A stretch of 64,000 nt of DNA from Sinohyriopsis cumingii (GCA_028554795.2 CM068828.1:11490314-11554313); one strand, 5' to 3'; shown: positions 46,180 to 57,693, counted from the first letter of the stretch. Notes: generated by a model from the letters alone, not told the origin. A program made the numbers and translations.

Positions 46180-46760
46180 ACTAGTAAGGAAACTATACGG
46201 GTTCTAGGCAACCTCTGCAAATATATTTCAAAACTCATAGCATGATTAATCATTGGCATAGCAGGTCCAATGAACGTCTGCATCTTCACAACGAAATGTC
46301 ATTAACATGTTACAGTTGTCTTAGATTATTTGACAAGTGCGAATCGTCAAGTCAAATGGATCACATCTATTTTTGTATCGACTTCGGGAAAATATTCGAG
46401 GGATTGACCTGATTTTCAGGCTTCATATCGTCATACACAACAAGACTGACTGCACTCGGATCAAGGTCGTTAATCATAGGAGCTTCATCAACTGTGGAAA
46501 AGAAATCAATGGTAGATGATTTGCTTCTTGGTGACGACTGAAGCGATACAGTAAAATCCCTGAGCACATCATAGCATGGTTGATCATCAGCCGATGGTGT
46601 CATTAAAAATAAGCAATGCCAGGTTAACCATCTCAAAATCATATTTAACATCAGTTGGGTTTTTAATGATCCAACCGAGCCAATAACCAATGGCCAAACT
46701 GATTCTGGTGCTTTTGTAGTTTCAGGTTTTGCCTGCGCAGGAAAGTTAAAAACTGTAAAA
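46180..46760 (-). pseudogene. FtsK/A32-type packaging ATPase, copy B
   Basis: Begins upstream of KPETTKAPESVWPL, with a P-loop read as IGSVGSLKTQLMLN; Leu occupies the Gly before Lys, unlike the intact GPSGSGKT of copy A. Then CLFLMTPSADDQPCYDVLRD, and SAVSLVVYDDM, an apparent Walker B. After 46367 the frame is broken but DVIHLT and later blocks correspond to the copy A C-terminus. It provides the Walker B that copy A has lost. Confidence 0.8.
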
Positions 46761-46832
46761 GGAGAGCTTTATGTCTTTCGTAATGTCACATTGAATGTCA
46801 ATTGTATAATACATTTGCTGCATAACACAATT

Positions 46833-47300
46833 ATGTCTTCATATTGTGCTCAATGTCACGTTAAAACCCATATCGCAAATCGAATGAGGGTTCAAGCACG
46901 TAATGGTCGGGTTGCAATCGCTGGAGCCTGTGTTCAGTTTGGTGCAAAAAAAATTAATGTTTGAGAGAACCTCCAGATCCAGACCTTCCAGGTCCACAGG
47001 CAAAAGCAAAGTCAGGTTAAAAGATGTCGGCAGTGATGTTGCTGCTGCATTAATAAAGCTACTAGAACATCGAGGAGCAAATACACTGGTGAAAAAGCAC
47101 ATCCCTGGATAAAATTAATGTGGGCCTGACACACGGCTGAATATAAGACTTGATTCTAACAACCAACCAAATCACATCTATGCTACATGTTCTGACATGA
47201 TCTTCTTTATAAAGCACCAAATGATATACGTGCATGCCAATGTGCTGATTTAAATCTCATCCATGACTTGAAACTGCAATCGCTTTAATTTTGGCTATTA
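46833..47300 (+). pseudogene. Zinc-ribbon / PLA2 protein, copy B
   Basis: ATG at 46833 gives MSSYCAQCHVKTHIANR and ARNGRVAIAGACVQFGAKK, a DUF5679-like ribbon whose second CxxC has become CVQFG. A frameshift in the A-run near 46950 leads to a basic linker, then KKHIPG, CGPDTRLNIRLDSNNQP (calcium loop) and, in another frame, HDLLYKAPNDIRACQCADLN (catalytic HD). Same domain order and same divergence from the ATPase as in element A. Confidence 0.7.
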
Positions 47301-47385
47301 TTTCTCTGACTTCTATATCTGTTTCTACAATCATATATTAGGGTGCTTCTACGATTAATGGTTCAATATATGTTGTCTTTGCGAA

Positions 47386-47607
47386 TCATCGACGGCATGC
47401 ACGATAATACTCGTGAACAAATACACATTGTCGACAAAGCTGATTATGCAACTTTGCACCGATACCATATCTATGACATAATCGAACACCATGACCAACA
47501 GGCAACACAAGCCAATGCAAGTTATAGTATTTGTAATGGCAAGTTCTGTCACAGACTTCGTATTCTCCAAGGCATCCATCTTTGAACTGATTGCTCAATA
47601 ATGCCAC
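47386..47607 (-). pseudogene. Zinc-finger protein, copy B
   Basis: Homologous to 11506-11733: CDRTCHYKYYNLHWL, GVRLCHRYGIGA, NQLCRQC and EYYRACRR align with copy A block by block, but several of the cysteines are replaced. Frame remains open over 73 codons. Confidence 0.5.
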
Positions 47608-48727
47608 TGAAAATCTTACATATTGGCAAATTGTATTTTAAAAAAGAAATAATCATTTATGTTCTCGATTGATTGTGTGCATTACATCAGGCGAATGTAC
47701 GTCTCACCAAATATATCGGGTTGTATAAATAATCTCGGTGGATAATATTGGATTTACCACCATTCGCTGTAAAATAACTTTCACCTGTAATAGCAATTTC
47801 CAAACTTTTTCACCAGGCTACATCCACTGAGGATTACCATCAAGCAGACTTTTGTCTTTTAGTATAAATTTCTTAAACTGGTATTTGGCCAAATCACTGC
47901 ACGCTGATCAGTACAAAATATTATACCAACTCATAAATGGCTGCTGCTTGTACAGCGACATCCAATGATGTAAACTGTATTACACTGCTTGTATACTGAA
48001 TCCATAGTTGCTGTCTTTGCATGGGAATCTCTTTTCACAAGCTCATAGCGTTGCGCAAATCGCACACTCTTCGTCTTCAAAATATTTCACATTCTTGCGA
48101 AAGAAAAGTGTCGTTGTTGATTACACATTCAAAACTTCACCAGCACCGCACTATTACAGTTCTATATGTTATTATGATTATGTAACATCAAAAAGAAATA
48201 AGTACGAAAGGTCCATTCATTGAGAATTTATGCTTACATTTAAATTTATGTTTAAAATCATTCGCATGAACATGAGAAATGGAATTCTTGTTTTAACATT
48301 AATTTTTGGTTTTCATTTTCAAAAACAGTGTACAAAATAGAGTTGTGTATGTCTTTACTTGGTTTAATGTAACACCACACATATGCTATTGAATTTGAAC
48401 TAAAAATGTGTGTGTGGATTTCTTGTTTTGGCCAGCCACTGCTAATACAATTCGTTCCCATGAAACGTTTTCAGTACAAATTCAAAAAAACATGAAAATA
48501 GAAATATGATGCATCTATACCTTACATAATATATTTACATCATCGGTTGATGACAATATGTTCTGAGATTTTTCTGCAAATTTAAGGAATAGATGTATCC
48601 ATGTGGAATTCGCACATTGCCAAGTTGTAACGTGCACCTATAGGTAAGGGTAGCTATTGTCTGTAAGTGATACAAGTGCTTTACAGATACCGTAAAGGCA
48701 TCATTCATTTCGCATATATTATTTTAC

Positions 48728-48886
48728 CTTCTTAATCTCTGAAACTGCATCAGTGCAACTACGTAAAGACTTGAGGTGTTTGGGATCTTCAAGAAATTCT
48801 ATTATGATGCTCATAGAGTCATTCATTCTGCTTTCAGAGAGTTGCATGTCACATGCATGCATCACGTCATTACGGATTATTGACAC
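48728..48886 (-). CDS. STAND gene exon 2 (end of CXorf38-like domain)
   Basis: 159 bp, exactly 53 codons, acceptor GTTTTCAG and donor GTAAAA. It encodes VSIIRNDVMHACDMQLSESR and then IIIEFLEDPKHLKSLRS. The R-N-(D/E)-V/I-M-H motif is the HEPN-like signature seen at the end of the CXorf38/DUF4559 domain and continues exon 1 in phase 0. Confidence 0.82.
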
Positions 48887-49312
48887 CTGAAAACACATAT
48901 ATAAAGAATCTTACAGGAGTGATCATTTCAAATGAAATTTATGAAATGAGACAAATAATTTTCTGTCTTTAACAAGCCTTGCTCAGTTTCATACATTTCA
49001 TTTCAGATTAGCACCAATGCAAGATTATATTTATCGTATAATGAAAAATGCTGATTTTATTTGACCAAACTTCAGTAAATTGACTTCAAAAAACTTTGGA
49101 ATGCTCGGTCGTTACTCTGTTCCTTTGCATGGCCTTATGATGCCATTTGTGATGTCATAAGCAACTATTACAAGCATTACATATAGAATTTATGAAACGA
49201 GTTTAATAATGTCAAGCATTTGCTCACCAAGGCTCGCAAAAGTTGGGCATTATTCACCGAGTTTCATAAATTTAATATTAAATCATTACCCATTTGAGAT
49301 TCTTTTTATCAC

Positions 49313-49631
49313 TGCTCTGGTGGCCTAGTGGTTAGAGCGTCCGCCTCGGATGCAGGAGGTCATGGGTTCAATCTCCGGCCGAGTCATATCAAAGACTTAC
49401 AAAAATGGTACTAACAGCTCCCTCGCTTGGCGCTCAGCATTAAGAGGTTAGTGTTAGGACTGGTCGGCCCAGTGGCAGGATAATGTGACTGGGTGGGACA
49501 TCATGCTACATGTCTGCGGCATGATGCCCCAGTGCTAGACATCACTATAAACTGCCACATTGCAGACATCGTAGCGATATGACAGAAAAATTGTTAAAGC
49601 TACGTTAAAAATCCAAATCACATCACAACAC
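49313..49631 (+). mobile_element. tRNA-headed SINE, family 1, copy 3
   Basis: Near full-length copy with head GGCCTAGTGGTTAGAGCGTC. Flanked by a perfect 16-bp duplication AGATTCTTTTTATCAC at 49297-49312 and 49632-49647. It contains the central GGGTGGGACATCATGCTACA block missing from copy 1. Confidence 0.95.
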
Positions 49632-50569
49632 AGATTCTTTTTATCACATAGTTTTTATTTCAGGGGAAATTATTTAGATAGAAAGAAGAATGAATAATTT
49701 CGTTAATTCTAACAGATATTGTACCATTCAGTTGTTATGCATAAAAATAGTCCCAAACAAAGTTGAACTAGTATTAACGTTTAAAAGTAGATTATACTTT
49801 TCTTACAAATTATCAAAGAACAAGCATCATTCTGAATAAACAAAATATTTTACACAGACAAAATCATTTTTCAACACAGAATGTCCAATGCGCGTGATGT
49901 CGAATCTTTTGATGCAGTAGCTGTTAGAGTACATTTGACGATCCATGTTTACGTAGCCTAAAGTGTCACTTTCACAACTAAACATTACATTATTGCGATT
50001 TTCATGCGAAAGAAGGTTTACTGAATGCAGAAATTCACATTTACGGTAACGTATTTGTGACCGGATATTTGCAGTATTCGATTTGGTACTGTAGACTACA
50101 GAATATGTCAACCAATTTAATTCTGAGTCGGATCTGCATCACAAATTTACCTCGTAAATATGCAGTAGTCAGGTAACTTCTGTCAGTTTGGAGAATGATT
50201 TATGTCCACATTGTTCTGTGAGCAGAGGTGAGTTTATTTACCTCTGTAAGTTAACGTAAACCACGCTTGTATAAAAGGTGGATTCCATGCTAGAGGTATA
50301 CCGCCCCATCCCCCCCCCCCCCATTCAACAGAGCAATGCCCTTTGTTTTACTTGTTATTGTTCTTGAACGTCCTTTCATTCCTCTTGTCCTTCAATCACA
50401 AGGAAATAATGGCTTGGAAACAAATATAAAAAATTTGGCAAAATTCAAAACAACTTCCAGTTTTCATTACAGACATGATATTGCTCCAAATGCACTTGTA
50501 ATCATATTAGCTATACCTACTGAGAAAAATAATATTCAAAGAAATAGATCTTCAAGTGTCTTTTGAACA

Positions 50570-50643
50570 AAGACACAAACAAGGGTTCGAAACATTATGT
50601 GATATATATATCACATAATGTTTCGAACCCTTGTTTGTGTCTT
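50570..50643. repeat. Perfect 74-bp palindrome
   Basis: Two 37-bp arms with no spacer; each arm begins AAGACACAAACAAGGGTTCG and the centre is GTGATATATATATCAC. Immediately to the right is a second short palindrome, GTCTTATATATATATAAGAC. DNA or RNA from this locus would form a perfect hairpin. Confidence 0.97.
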
Positions 50644-50881
50644 ATATATATATATAAGACTTGAAAGAGTTCATGAAGCCCACGCATCAAATATAAAAAC
50701 AGAATTATATTTCACGTTTTAATTTTAAAAGACTAATATTACATGTTTTATAGCCACTTTCTCCTTGCATTTTTCTTCTACAATAAATAAAAATAAACAA
50801 CATTTTCGTAAAAAGATCCTGATCTACGAACAATTCATAAATATGAGTCATTCGTACCATAATGACATGCATAATACGTAC

Positions 50882-51403
50882 CTGAGATATTAAATGCAGG
50901 CCAGCTGGGCTCAATGTTCTACTGAAGTATGTACAATTTTTCATTAGACTCATTAAGGCTTGAGCGTCACAGTGACCTGGCCCTGTGTCTGTGTGATGCT
51001 GACCTCTTGGCATGAATATTTTTGCACACTCCCAAGGATTAAAAGGCCAGGCCGTGACATCACTATTCATCCAGTGTATGTTTTTCGTTGATTGAGTTTG
51101 ATGGAAAGATAATAATTCTCTTAACCAAATATCACACAGGCTTGAAGGGCATGGCCTACGAAACCTCCAGGTTGTGTTATCCCAGATGATATCCGAGAAC
51201 ATACATGTGTCACACCTTGAGAAAGGTACAACATGCCCTTCGTAGAGTTTCTGTAATATGGACTGATGCATGGACTTGGTCTCTTTTAGTATGAACTCCT
51301 GAAGTCCAGTTTTCATTTGGTGCAATGCAAGGCCCACCTTCAACCAGTTAATATAACCTGTATCTCGTATACGTGCAGAAAAAACTGGACTTGCCATAGC
51401 CAT
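50882..51403 (-). CDS. STAND gene exon 1 (CXorf38-like / DUF4559 domain)
   Basis: 174 codons from ATG at 51403 (MAMASPVFSARIRDTGYINW) to donor CAG|GTACGT. Features shared with CXorf38-type proteins: YINWLKVGLAL, a Cys pair CDTC, TKNIHWMNSDVTAWPFNPWE, AKIFMPRG and GHCDAQALMSLMKNC. This domain has a HEPN-like helical core completed by exon 2. In molluscs and other invertebrates such N-termini are joined to STAND or other signalling modules. The start is chosen as the first ATG; an upstream acceptor-like TTTCTTTATAG near 51433 suggests a spliced 5' UTR. Confidence 0.85.
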
Positions 51404-51824
51404 TTTGCTCAAGAATGTTTTGCAGTTTTTCTATAAAGAAACAAGAAATGGTGACGTCTATACATTTGATGGAGAGTTTTTGTAGCATTTGAAAAGGAAG
51501 GATACACATATTGTTTTTTCTTCTTCCTCTCAGGCTCTGACACATTTTAACGATGATGATGGCGACGACGACTACCATAATGAGTTCCGCATACAACATA
51601 CATTGCGGACAGCAACTTTTAAAATTTCTACTGTTATACCGAAATGATATTACTTCTATGAAATAAAGACAATAAAGTGTTATTCTTGTTAAATGTGCAA
51701 GGATTGTGCCTTGAAAAGGCAACCTGAGCGGCTAAACCTAAGACAGAGGAAAATAAAATGATATAAATAATAAACACATGAAGATAAAATCCCAGTGTGA
51801 GTGTGAAACGCGAAGTTTGAAAGC

Positions 51825-51827
<3 letters not shown>

Positions 51828-51911
<84 letters not shown>
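51828..51911. repeat. (CA)n(TA)n compound microsatellite
   Basis: A CA tract of about 35 bp passes directly into a TA tract of about 48 bp. Confidence 0.96.
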
Positions 51912-51913
<2 letters not shown>

Positions 51914-52079
51914 CAATAATATTTGGAACATATGTTGATAAAAGCAGAAAGTTTTTCTACATACATTGACAAAAAGTGTGTGTCGTGGAATGATTTAACA
52001 AAATTGTAAAAGAAATAAATGTGGACATACTTTACAAAAAATTATGGTGGCTCATTATTGAGGCTTGAAAACAAAAAAT

Positions 52080-52330
52080 TCCCTCACAGGAACTATTATC
52101 TCCCATGCAGGAATCATTATTTCCTGCATTGGAAATAATTATTCCGCACATGCAAATTATTTTGCTACAACGCGTAAAAATTGATCACTTCCGATCGTGA
52201 CATACTTATATTCCATGCTGGAGTTATTTCCAATGCGTGACTTATTAATTCCAGTGCTCACAAGCTATTACTCTCGCGCGCGAATTATTAAGTTACATGT
52301 GCGACTTACTAATTTCTGCTCATTGTTATT
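52080..52330. repeat. Degenerate short-period array
   Basis: Recurring blocks of the type ATTATTTCC(T/A)GCATG and AATTATT alternate at roughly 25-30 bp, for example TCCCATGCAGGAATCATTAT and TCCAATGCGTGACTTATTAA. Period and unit are irregular. Confidence 0.45.
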
Positions 52331-52615
52331 AATATTTAAATCTAGTTCTATTAGCCCATCATGGAAACCAGACTTGACATATGAAACAAATATACTGCGC
52401 TAGGATAAGGCATAAGATACACTGACATTTGTTTTCACATTTTAAAATATATTTTATTTAATGATTAAAAAAGGGTTAGGCAATGCCTTCTGCCAGCTTA
52501 CAATCAAATTTCACCCAGCATATTTGAAACATAGCAAACAAGACATGGCGGCAATCCAGTATAAGACAGTAGTGGGGAAAGAGATGATAGCAAGCATGAC
52601 GTGTTCAGCTATTAG

Positions 52616-54225
52616 TGTTGTTATGGGATAGTCAATTGAGTTGTACTATTTGGATCAACCATTATATCAGTGTTGTTGTGGGATAGTCAATTGAGTTGTA
52701 CTATTTGGATCAACCATTATATTAGTGTTGTTGTGGGATAGTCAATTGAGTTGTACTATTTGGATCAACCATTATATCAGTGTTGTTGTGGGATAGTCAA
52801 TTGAGTTGTACTATTTGGATCAACCATTATATTAGTGTTGTTCTGGGATAGTCAATTGAGTTGTACTATTTGGATCAACCATTATATCAGTGTTGTTGTG
52901 GGATAGTCAATTGAGTTGTACTATTTGGATCAACCATTATATCAGTGTTGTTGTGGGATAGTCAATTGAGTTGTACTATTTGGATCAACCATTATATCAG
53001 TGTTGTTATGGGATAGTCAATTGAGTTGTACTATTTGGATCAACCATTATATCAGTGTTGTTATGGGATAGTCAATTGAGTTGTACTATTCGGATCAACC
53101 ATTATATCAGTGTTGTTATGGGATACTCAATTGAGTTGTACTATTTGGATCAACCATTATATTAGTGTTGTTATGGGATAGTCAATTGAGTTGTACTATT
53201 TGGATCAACCATTATATTAGTGTTGTTATGGGATAGTCAATTGAGTTGTACTATTTGGATCAACCATTATATTAGTGTTGTTGTCGGATAGTCAATTGAG
53301 TTGTACTATTTGGATCAACCATTATATTAGTGTTGTTATGGGATAGTCAATTGAGTTGTACTATTAGTGTTGTTATGGGACAGTCAATTGAGTTGTACTA
53401 TTAGTGTTGTTATGGGACAGTCAATTGAGTTGTACTATTAGTGTTGTTATGGGATAGTCAATTGAGTTGTACTATTAGTGTTGTTATGGGATAGTCAATT
53501 GAGTTGTACTATTAGTGTTGTTATGGGACAGTCAATTGAGTTGTACTATTAGTGTTGTTATGGGATAGTCAATTGAGTTGTACTATTTGGATCAACCATT
53601 ATATTAGTGTTGTTATGGGATAGTCAATTGAGTTGTACTATTAGTGTTGTTATGGGACAGTCAATTGAGTTGTACTATTAGTGTTGTTATGGGACAGTCA
53701 ATTGAGTTGTACTATTAGTGTTGTTATGGGATAGTCAATTGAGTTGTACTATTAGTGTTGTTATGGGATAGTCAATTGAGTTGTACTATTTGGATCAACC
53801 ATTATATTAGTGTTGTTATGGGACAGTCAATTGAGTTGTACTATTAGTGTTGTTATGGGACAGTCAATTGAGTTGTACTATTAGTGTTGTTATGGGATAG
53901 TCAATTGAGTTGTACTATTAGTGTTGTTATGGGACAGTCAATTGAGTTGTACTATTAGTGTTGTTATGGGATAGTCAATTGAGTTGTACTATTAGTGTTG
54001 TTATGGGATAGTCAATTGAGTTGTACTATTAGTGTTGTTATGGGATAGTCAATTGAGTTGTACTATTAGTGTTGTTATGGGATAGTCAATTGAGTTGTAC
54101 TATTTGGATCAACCATTATATTAGTGTTGTTATGGGATAGTCAATTGAGTTGTACTATTAGTGTTGTTATGGGACAGTCAATTGAGTTGTACTATTTGGA
54201 TCAACCATTATATTTTGATCAACCA
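52616..54225 (+). repeat. Two-monomer minisatellite (55 bp and 37 bp)
   Basis: Units share GGATAGTCAATTGAGTTGTA. The long 55-bp monomer contains TTTGGATCAACCATTATA; the short 37-bp monomer lacks exactly those 18 bp. About thirteen long units run from 52626 to 53340, then mostly short units with occasional long ones to about 54225. Transition variants (GTTGTTGTG/GTTGTTATG, GATAG/GACAG) are distributed in blocks. Confidence 0.97.
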
Positions 54226-55239
54226 TTATACTTTTCTTTATCAGTCATAAGAGATTTTGAATCAGTCTGAATATTATCAAGTTCAAGAAAAGTATGTAAT
54301 ATCTGTCGCTGAAAATTAGAAGTTGGATATTCAAAGAAACTGAATAGGATGTTTCGATCCACTCACAATGACACCCATAAATGGAAGAAATGTGATTAGC
54401 AAACAGGCTAACATTTTAAACTACTACAATTTGCTCTCTGCCTAGCTTGTTTAGCAGAATATTCTCGCTCCCCAACGAGATCTTAATTTAGTGTCGGTTT
54501 GACTTAATCGTTATTTTCTTTTTAGAATTACTAAATCATCAATTTATGTTACACAATGGTGTATAGTATTTTTATCACTGCCTTATACCAGCGGAATCTA
54601 CAACAATAGTGCATATTTCTATGATATATTTTGTCAAGCAGTATAATCCGGTAATGAAATCAGAGCTGTAATTTGGCTAGTATTATTGAATCCCTTAGAC
54701 AGTGAAATCTGACAATATTTAGAAAAACGAACAAACCATTACAACCGCAATTATGTATTCTTAACCATCAAATTAAATCGGACGAGTCAAATAAACATTT
54801 TGCAGTTCCATTTAAAACTACTAAGCGTGGCGTTAACTGACTATAGAAAAGAGAAGTCTTCTACGTCAATAAATGCAATCTGTAAGCTCAGATTTGAGCA
54901 AGATAGAAAATGTCTTGAAATTATATACATACTTTCTTTTATTAGGCCTATTTTGTAATGCGACTATTTGGTTTGTGATACTTGTACACAATATGCAAAA
55001 TGAAATAGCAAGATTTATGACCGGTGCAACAAAATTAATATTCATTGAGGCCCTATTAGTATGCATACCTATATTATGTGCTTAACTTTTGTACATCATC
55101 ATAGATTGTACTTTAAGAAAATTCTTTTGTAAGCAACATATTTACATATCTAACTTTTGTCCATGATTCTTAGTTGTAAATACCATTACCATTTTGAGTT
55201 TAGAACATTCAAGAAACAGACATTTTTACAATTTGATCA
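54226..55239. other. Non-coding stretch
   Basis: No supported gene. Near 55080-55165 the motif ACTTTTGTCCATGATT occurs and is also present near 38475-38500, so a dispersed repeat may end here. Confidence 0.4.
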
Positions 55240-55840
55240 GAATTTTCCAAGTCATTTACGTTCTTTTCAATTGCATAAGGACCATAATATCTAACTGAAG
55301 AGGATTTTGAGGAATGGGCAAGAGAGATAGAGCTCTATCACGAGGCTGAAAACATTTTTCCTTTTTATTTCTGTCATACTTTAATTTTATTTGTGACTAA
55401 GTAGAGTGAAGATTAGAGCTTGATACTTCACAACTTACATTTGAAATCACGTAGTCAAAAAGGTTTATCTTGGAATCTTCCTTTGAAAGAAGTTTCTCTT
55501 TTAATAACTTCAATGACTTAAGTTGTATCATTAACACTCCTGAGAGGAAGAAACCGAAGCAACGTTGTAATATGAAATATTAACGGAGTATTACTTGCGA
55601 TAACCCAGTTAATCGTTCAATTTATTTTTGTTGTGCTTGTCCCACACAGTGAGAACGTAAACGTTGGAATGCAATCTGACTGTAATGACTCTGGTTTAAG
55701 CAATCTTCGGACTTCAGAAATATTCAGCAGTCTAGGCCAGAAACTTTCACATCCACAACGACGAGAAAAAAGTGCTACAACATGAAAAATAAAATCTTTC
55801 ATGACGTTCAAATTGCAGATTCAAAACCTGTGAAACCGCA
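55240..55840 (-). pseudogene. Gypsy element C: integrase C-terminal part
   Basis: The plus-strand sequence 55250-55540 is clearly related to 63238-63510 (for example TAAGGACCATAATA and CTGAAGAGGATTTTG), where the minus strand encodes the integrase tail of element B. On the minus strand here it gives the QP(R/G)D... segment and a GPY/F-like end. Stops are frequent. The half-element lies head to head with the RT half. Confidence 0.65.
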
Positions 55841-55874
55841 TCCTTAAAGGCTGAATCCTTTCCAGCAAGAATGT

Positions 55875-57031
55875 TTAAAGAAAAAAAGAAATTAGATATT
55901 TACTAGAGACAGCCAAGTAAATGTAGGTCGATTTTCTTGTGCTTTAGACCAGACAATACATTCCTTATGTGTACTGACTATAGCCAAGTGAACAGTGTCA
56001 CCAAAACAGATTCATTTCCAACGTCAAGAATCGATGACTGCTTTGACAAAATTGAAAATGCATAATATGTCACCAAGTTTGAGCTTTAAAAAAATTCTGG
56101 CAAATTCCACTTACGGAATAGCAAAAAATTGAAATCGAAGTTGCCTCTCCAGGTGGATTTTATTAATAAAAATTGTTGCCATTTGGCATGAAAAATTGTA
56201 CAGCAACATTCCAGCATTTAATGAACATAATAATATCTGGTCTAGACAACTGTGACGCATACATCGATGACGTTATCATCTAAAAAGATGCCTGGAAAGA
56301 TCTCTTGGAAACCATTCTGAATTTCTTTGATAGACTCAGTGAAGCAAATCTGTCAGTTAATTTAAGTAAAGAAAGTTTTGCCGAGCTCATGTTTCATTTT
56401 TAGTATATATTGTGGGACACGGTGAAGTTAAACTTATAGAGGTTTAGTCAAGGCTATCTCTGAATTCCCAGTGCCTGTTGTAAAAAGCAACTGTTGCGAT
56501 TTTGGGGTATTGTTGCCGTGACAAATTTGTCGAGTATAAAATTCAAGTTTCATTGGTCAGACAGGTGTCAGAAACCTTTTGACAAATTAAAGGTCATACT
56601 TAGAAGTGCACCAGTTCTTTCAGCTCCAAATGTCAGTGAATTATTTAAAATGTCTGTTCATACAAGTGATGTAGGTATAGGCGGAGTATTGATTCAAAAA
56701 GGTAACAATGGTGTGGATTCTTTAGTATGTTATTTTTCTAAAAACTAAATAAGCACCAGAAAAATTATTCCACAATCGTATTCCACAATCGAGGAAGAAT
56801 ATTTGGCTTTGTTATTGGCTTTGCAACATTTTAAAGTGTATATCAGTTCAGCTCCTTCTCCGCTTATTGTGTCTAGTGATCACAACCCCTTTACTTTCAT
56901 TAACAAAATGAAAAACAAAAATCAGATATTGCTGTGTTGGAGTTTCATGCTGCAGGGATACAATATTGAAATTAGACACATCAGATGAAAAGATAATTTG
57001 ATTGAAGATACCCTCTCACATGTATCATTGT
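55875..57031 (+). pseudogene. Gypsy element C: reverse transcriptase and RNase H
   Basis: Plus-strand remnants in order: RT start (PDNTFLMCTDYSQVNSVTKT), RIDDCFDKIENA, the catalytic AYIDDVII near 56260, MRFWGIVAV, SDRCQKPFDKLKVILRSAPV, then RNase H with SVHTSDVGIGGVLIQKGNNG, MALLLALQHFKVYISSAP and SSDHNPFTFINKM, ending IRHIR. Very close to element B (62030-63160). Stops and shifts throughout. Confidence 0.85.
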
Positions 57032-57430
57032 ATATGTGTATACGCATTTGTTTAGGTTACATCAGCTGCTACGTTTCCAATTATTTCTCTTGTAATCTAT
57101 TTATTAAAGAAATTCAGTTTCTTTATTAATCACGAAAGCAACTGATTCATCCTGTAAACAATTCCTATCCAATCCTCAGTATTCCCTTGCTTCATCTATG
57201 ACCCCTAAAGCTTTGGCATGAGTAATGGTAACTTTTTTATTATCTTGAGGCAAAACAAAAGGCATAGTGGACAATTATCTCTTGGCATTTGAATGTTAAA
57301 CGGTCAAATGGCATTCAACATTTTTTCACGAAATGTATTGCATTGTTAACAATGTGTTGTGCATGATCTGATCATAACTTAAGTTTTCTTAGTTTTCATT
57401 CCGGAAGTAAACCTCTACACTGGCTCCAGA
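57032..57430. other. Non-coding stretch after Gypsy element C
   Basis: No LTR or coding feature could be recognised. Confidence 0.4.
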
Positions 57431-57693
57431 CAGGGCCGGATCAGGACAAGTGTTGGGGGAGGGGTGTTTCCAAAATTTCAAAAGGGCCCTGATTTTCCTC
57501 AAAAGAGCACCAAAGCAAAAGTCTATGTCACTATTTACTCAAAGTGTGCCTAATACCCAATAAAAGTGCGCAAAAATAAAACGATGGTCAAATTTCAAGT
57601 GACTGTACGTTTGTGTGTGTACAAGATTTTAGCCTGGGTGAGGGGTCCGGAAACCCCGGAAAAACTACTCCGCACCCCTCTGATCCGGACCTG
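57431..57693. mobile_element. hAT-like MITE with 14-bp TIRs
   Basis: Left end CAGGGCCGGATCAG and right end CTGATCCGGACCTG are inverted repeats matching at 13 of 14 positions. CAGGG termini are typical of hAT elements. No clear 8-bp duplication. 263 bp, no coding. Confidence 0.65.

Larger units (their letters stand above)
42819..47607 (-). mobile_element. Polinton/adintovirus-like element remnant, copy B
   Basis: Diverged relative of element A lying inside intron 2. Reading the minus strand: zinc finger (47607-47386), PLA2 on the opposite strand (46833-47300), packaging ATPase (46760-46180), unassigned structural sequence (46150-45130), penton-like protein (45104-44727), double-jelly-roll capsid (44643-43202, split by a SINE) and pX-like core protein (43061-42819). 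No polymerase or integrase was recognised and no inverted repeats could be placed. All genes are damaged. Capsid genes run in the same direction as the host gene. Confidence 0.8.
41201..48727 (-). other. Intron 2 of the STAND gene (hosts viral element B)
   Basis: 7.5-kb intron. 41201-42818 shows no coding sequence. 42819-47607 holds remnants of a second Polinton-like element. 47608-48727 has only scattered short frames, including a minus-strand stretch with CAICATL and a Cys cluster near 48050 that might belong to the element. Confidence 0.7.
48887..50881 (-). other. Intron 1 of the STAND gene
   Basis: 2.0-kb intron with GT-AG ends, carrying a SINE (49313-49631) and a perfect 74-bp palindrome (50570-50643). 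No other gene is supported. Confidence 0.7.
51404..52615. other. 5' region of the STAND gene and repeats
   Basis: Possible 5' UTR and promoter of the minus-strand gene. It holds a CA/TA microsatellite and a degenerate short-period array (about 52080-52330). No other gene seen. Confidence 0.4.
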
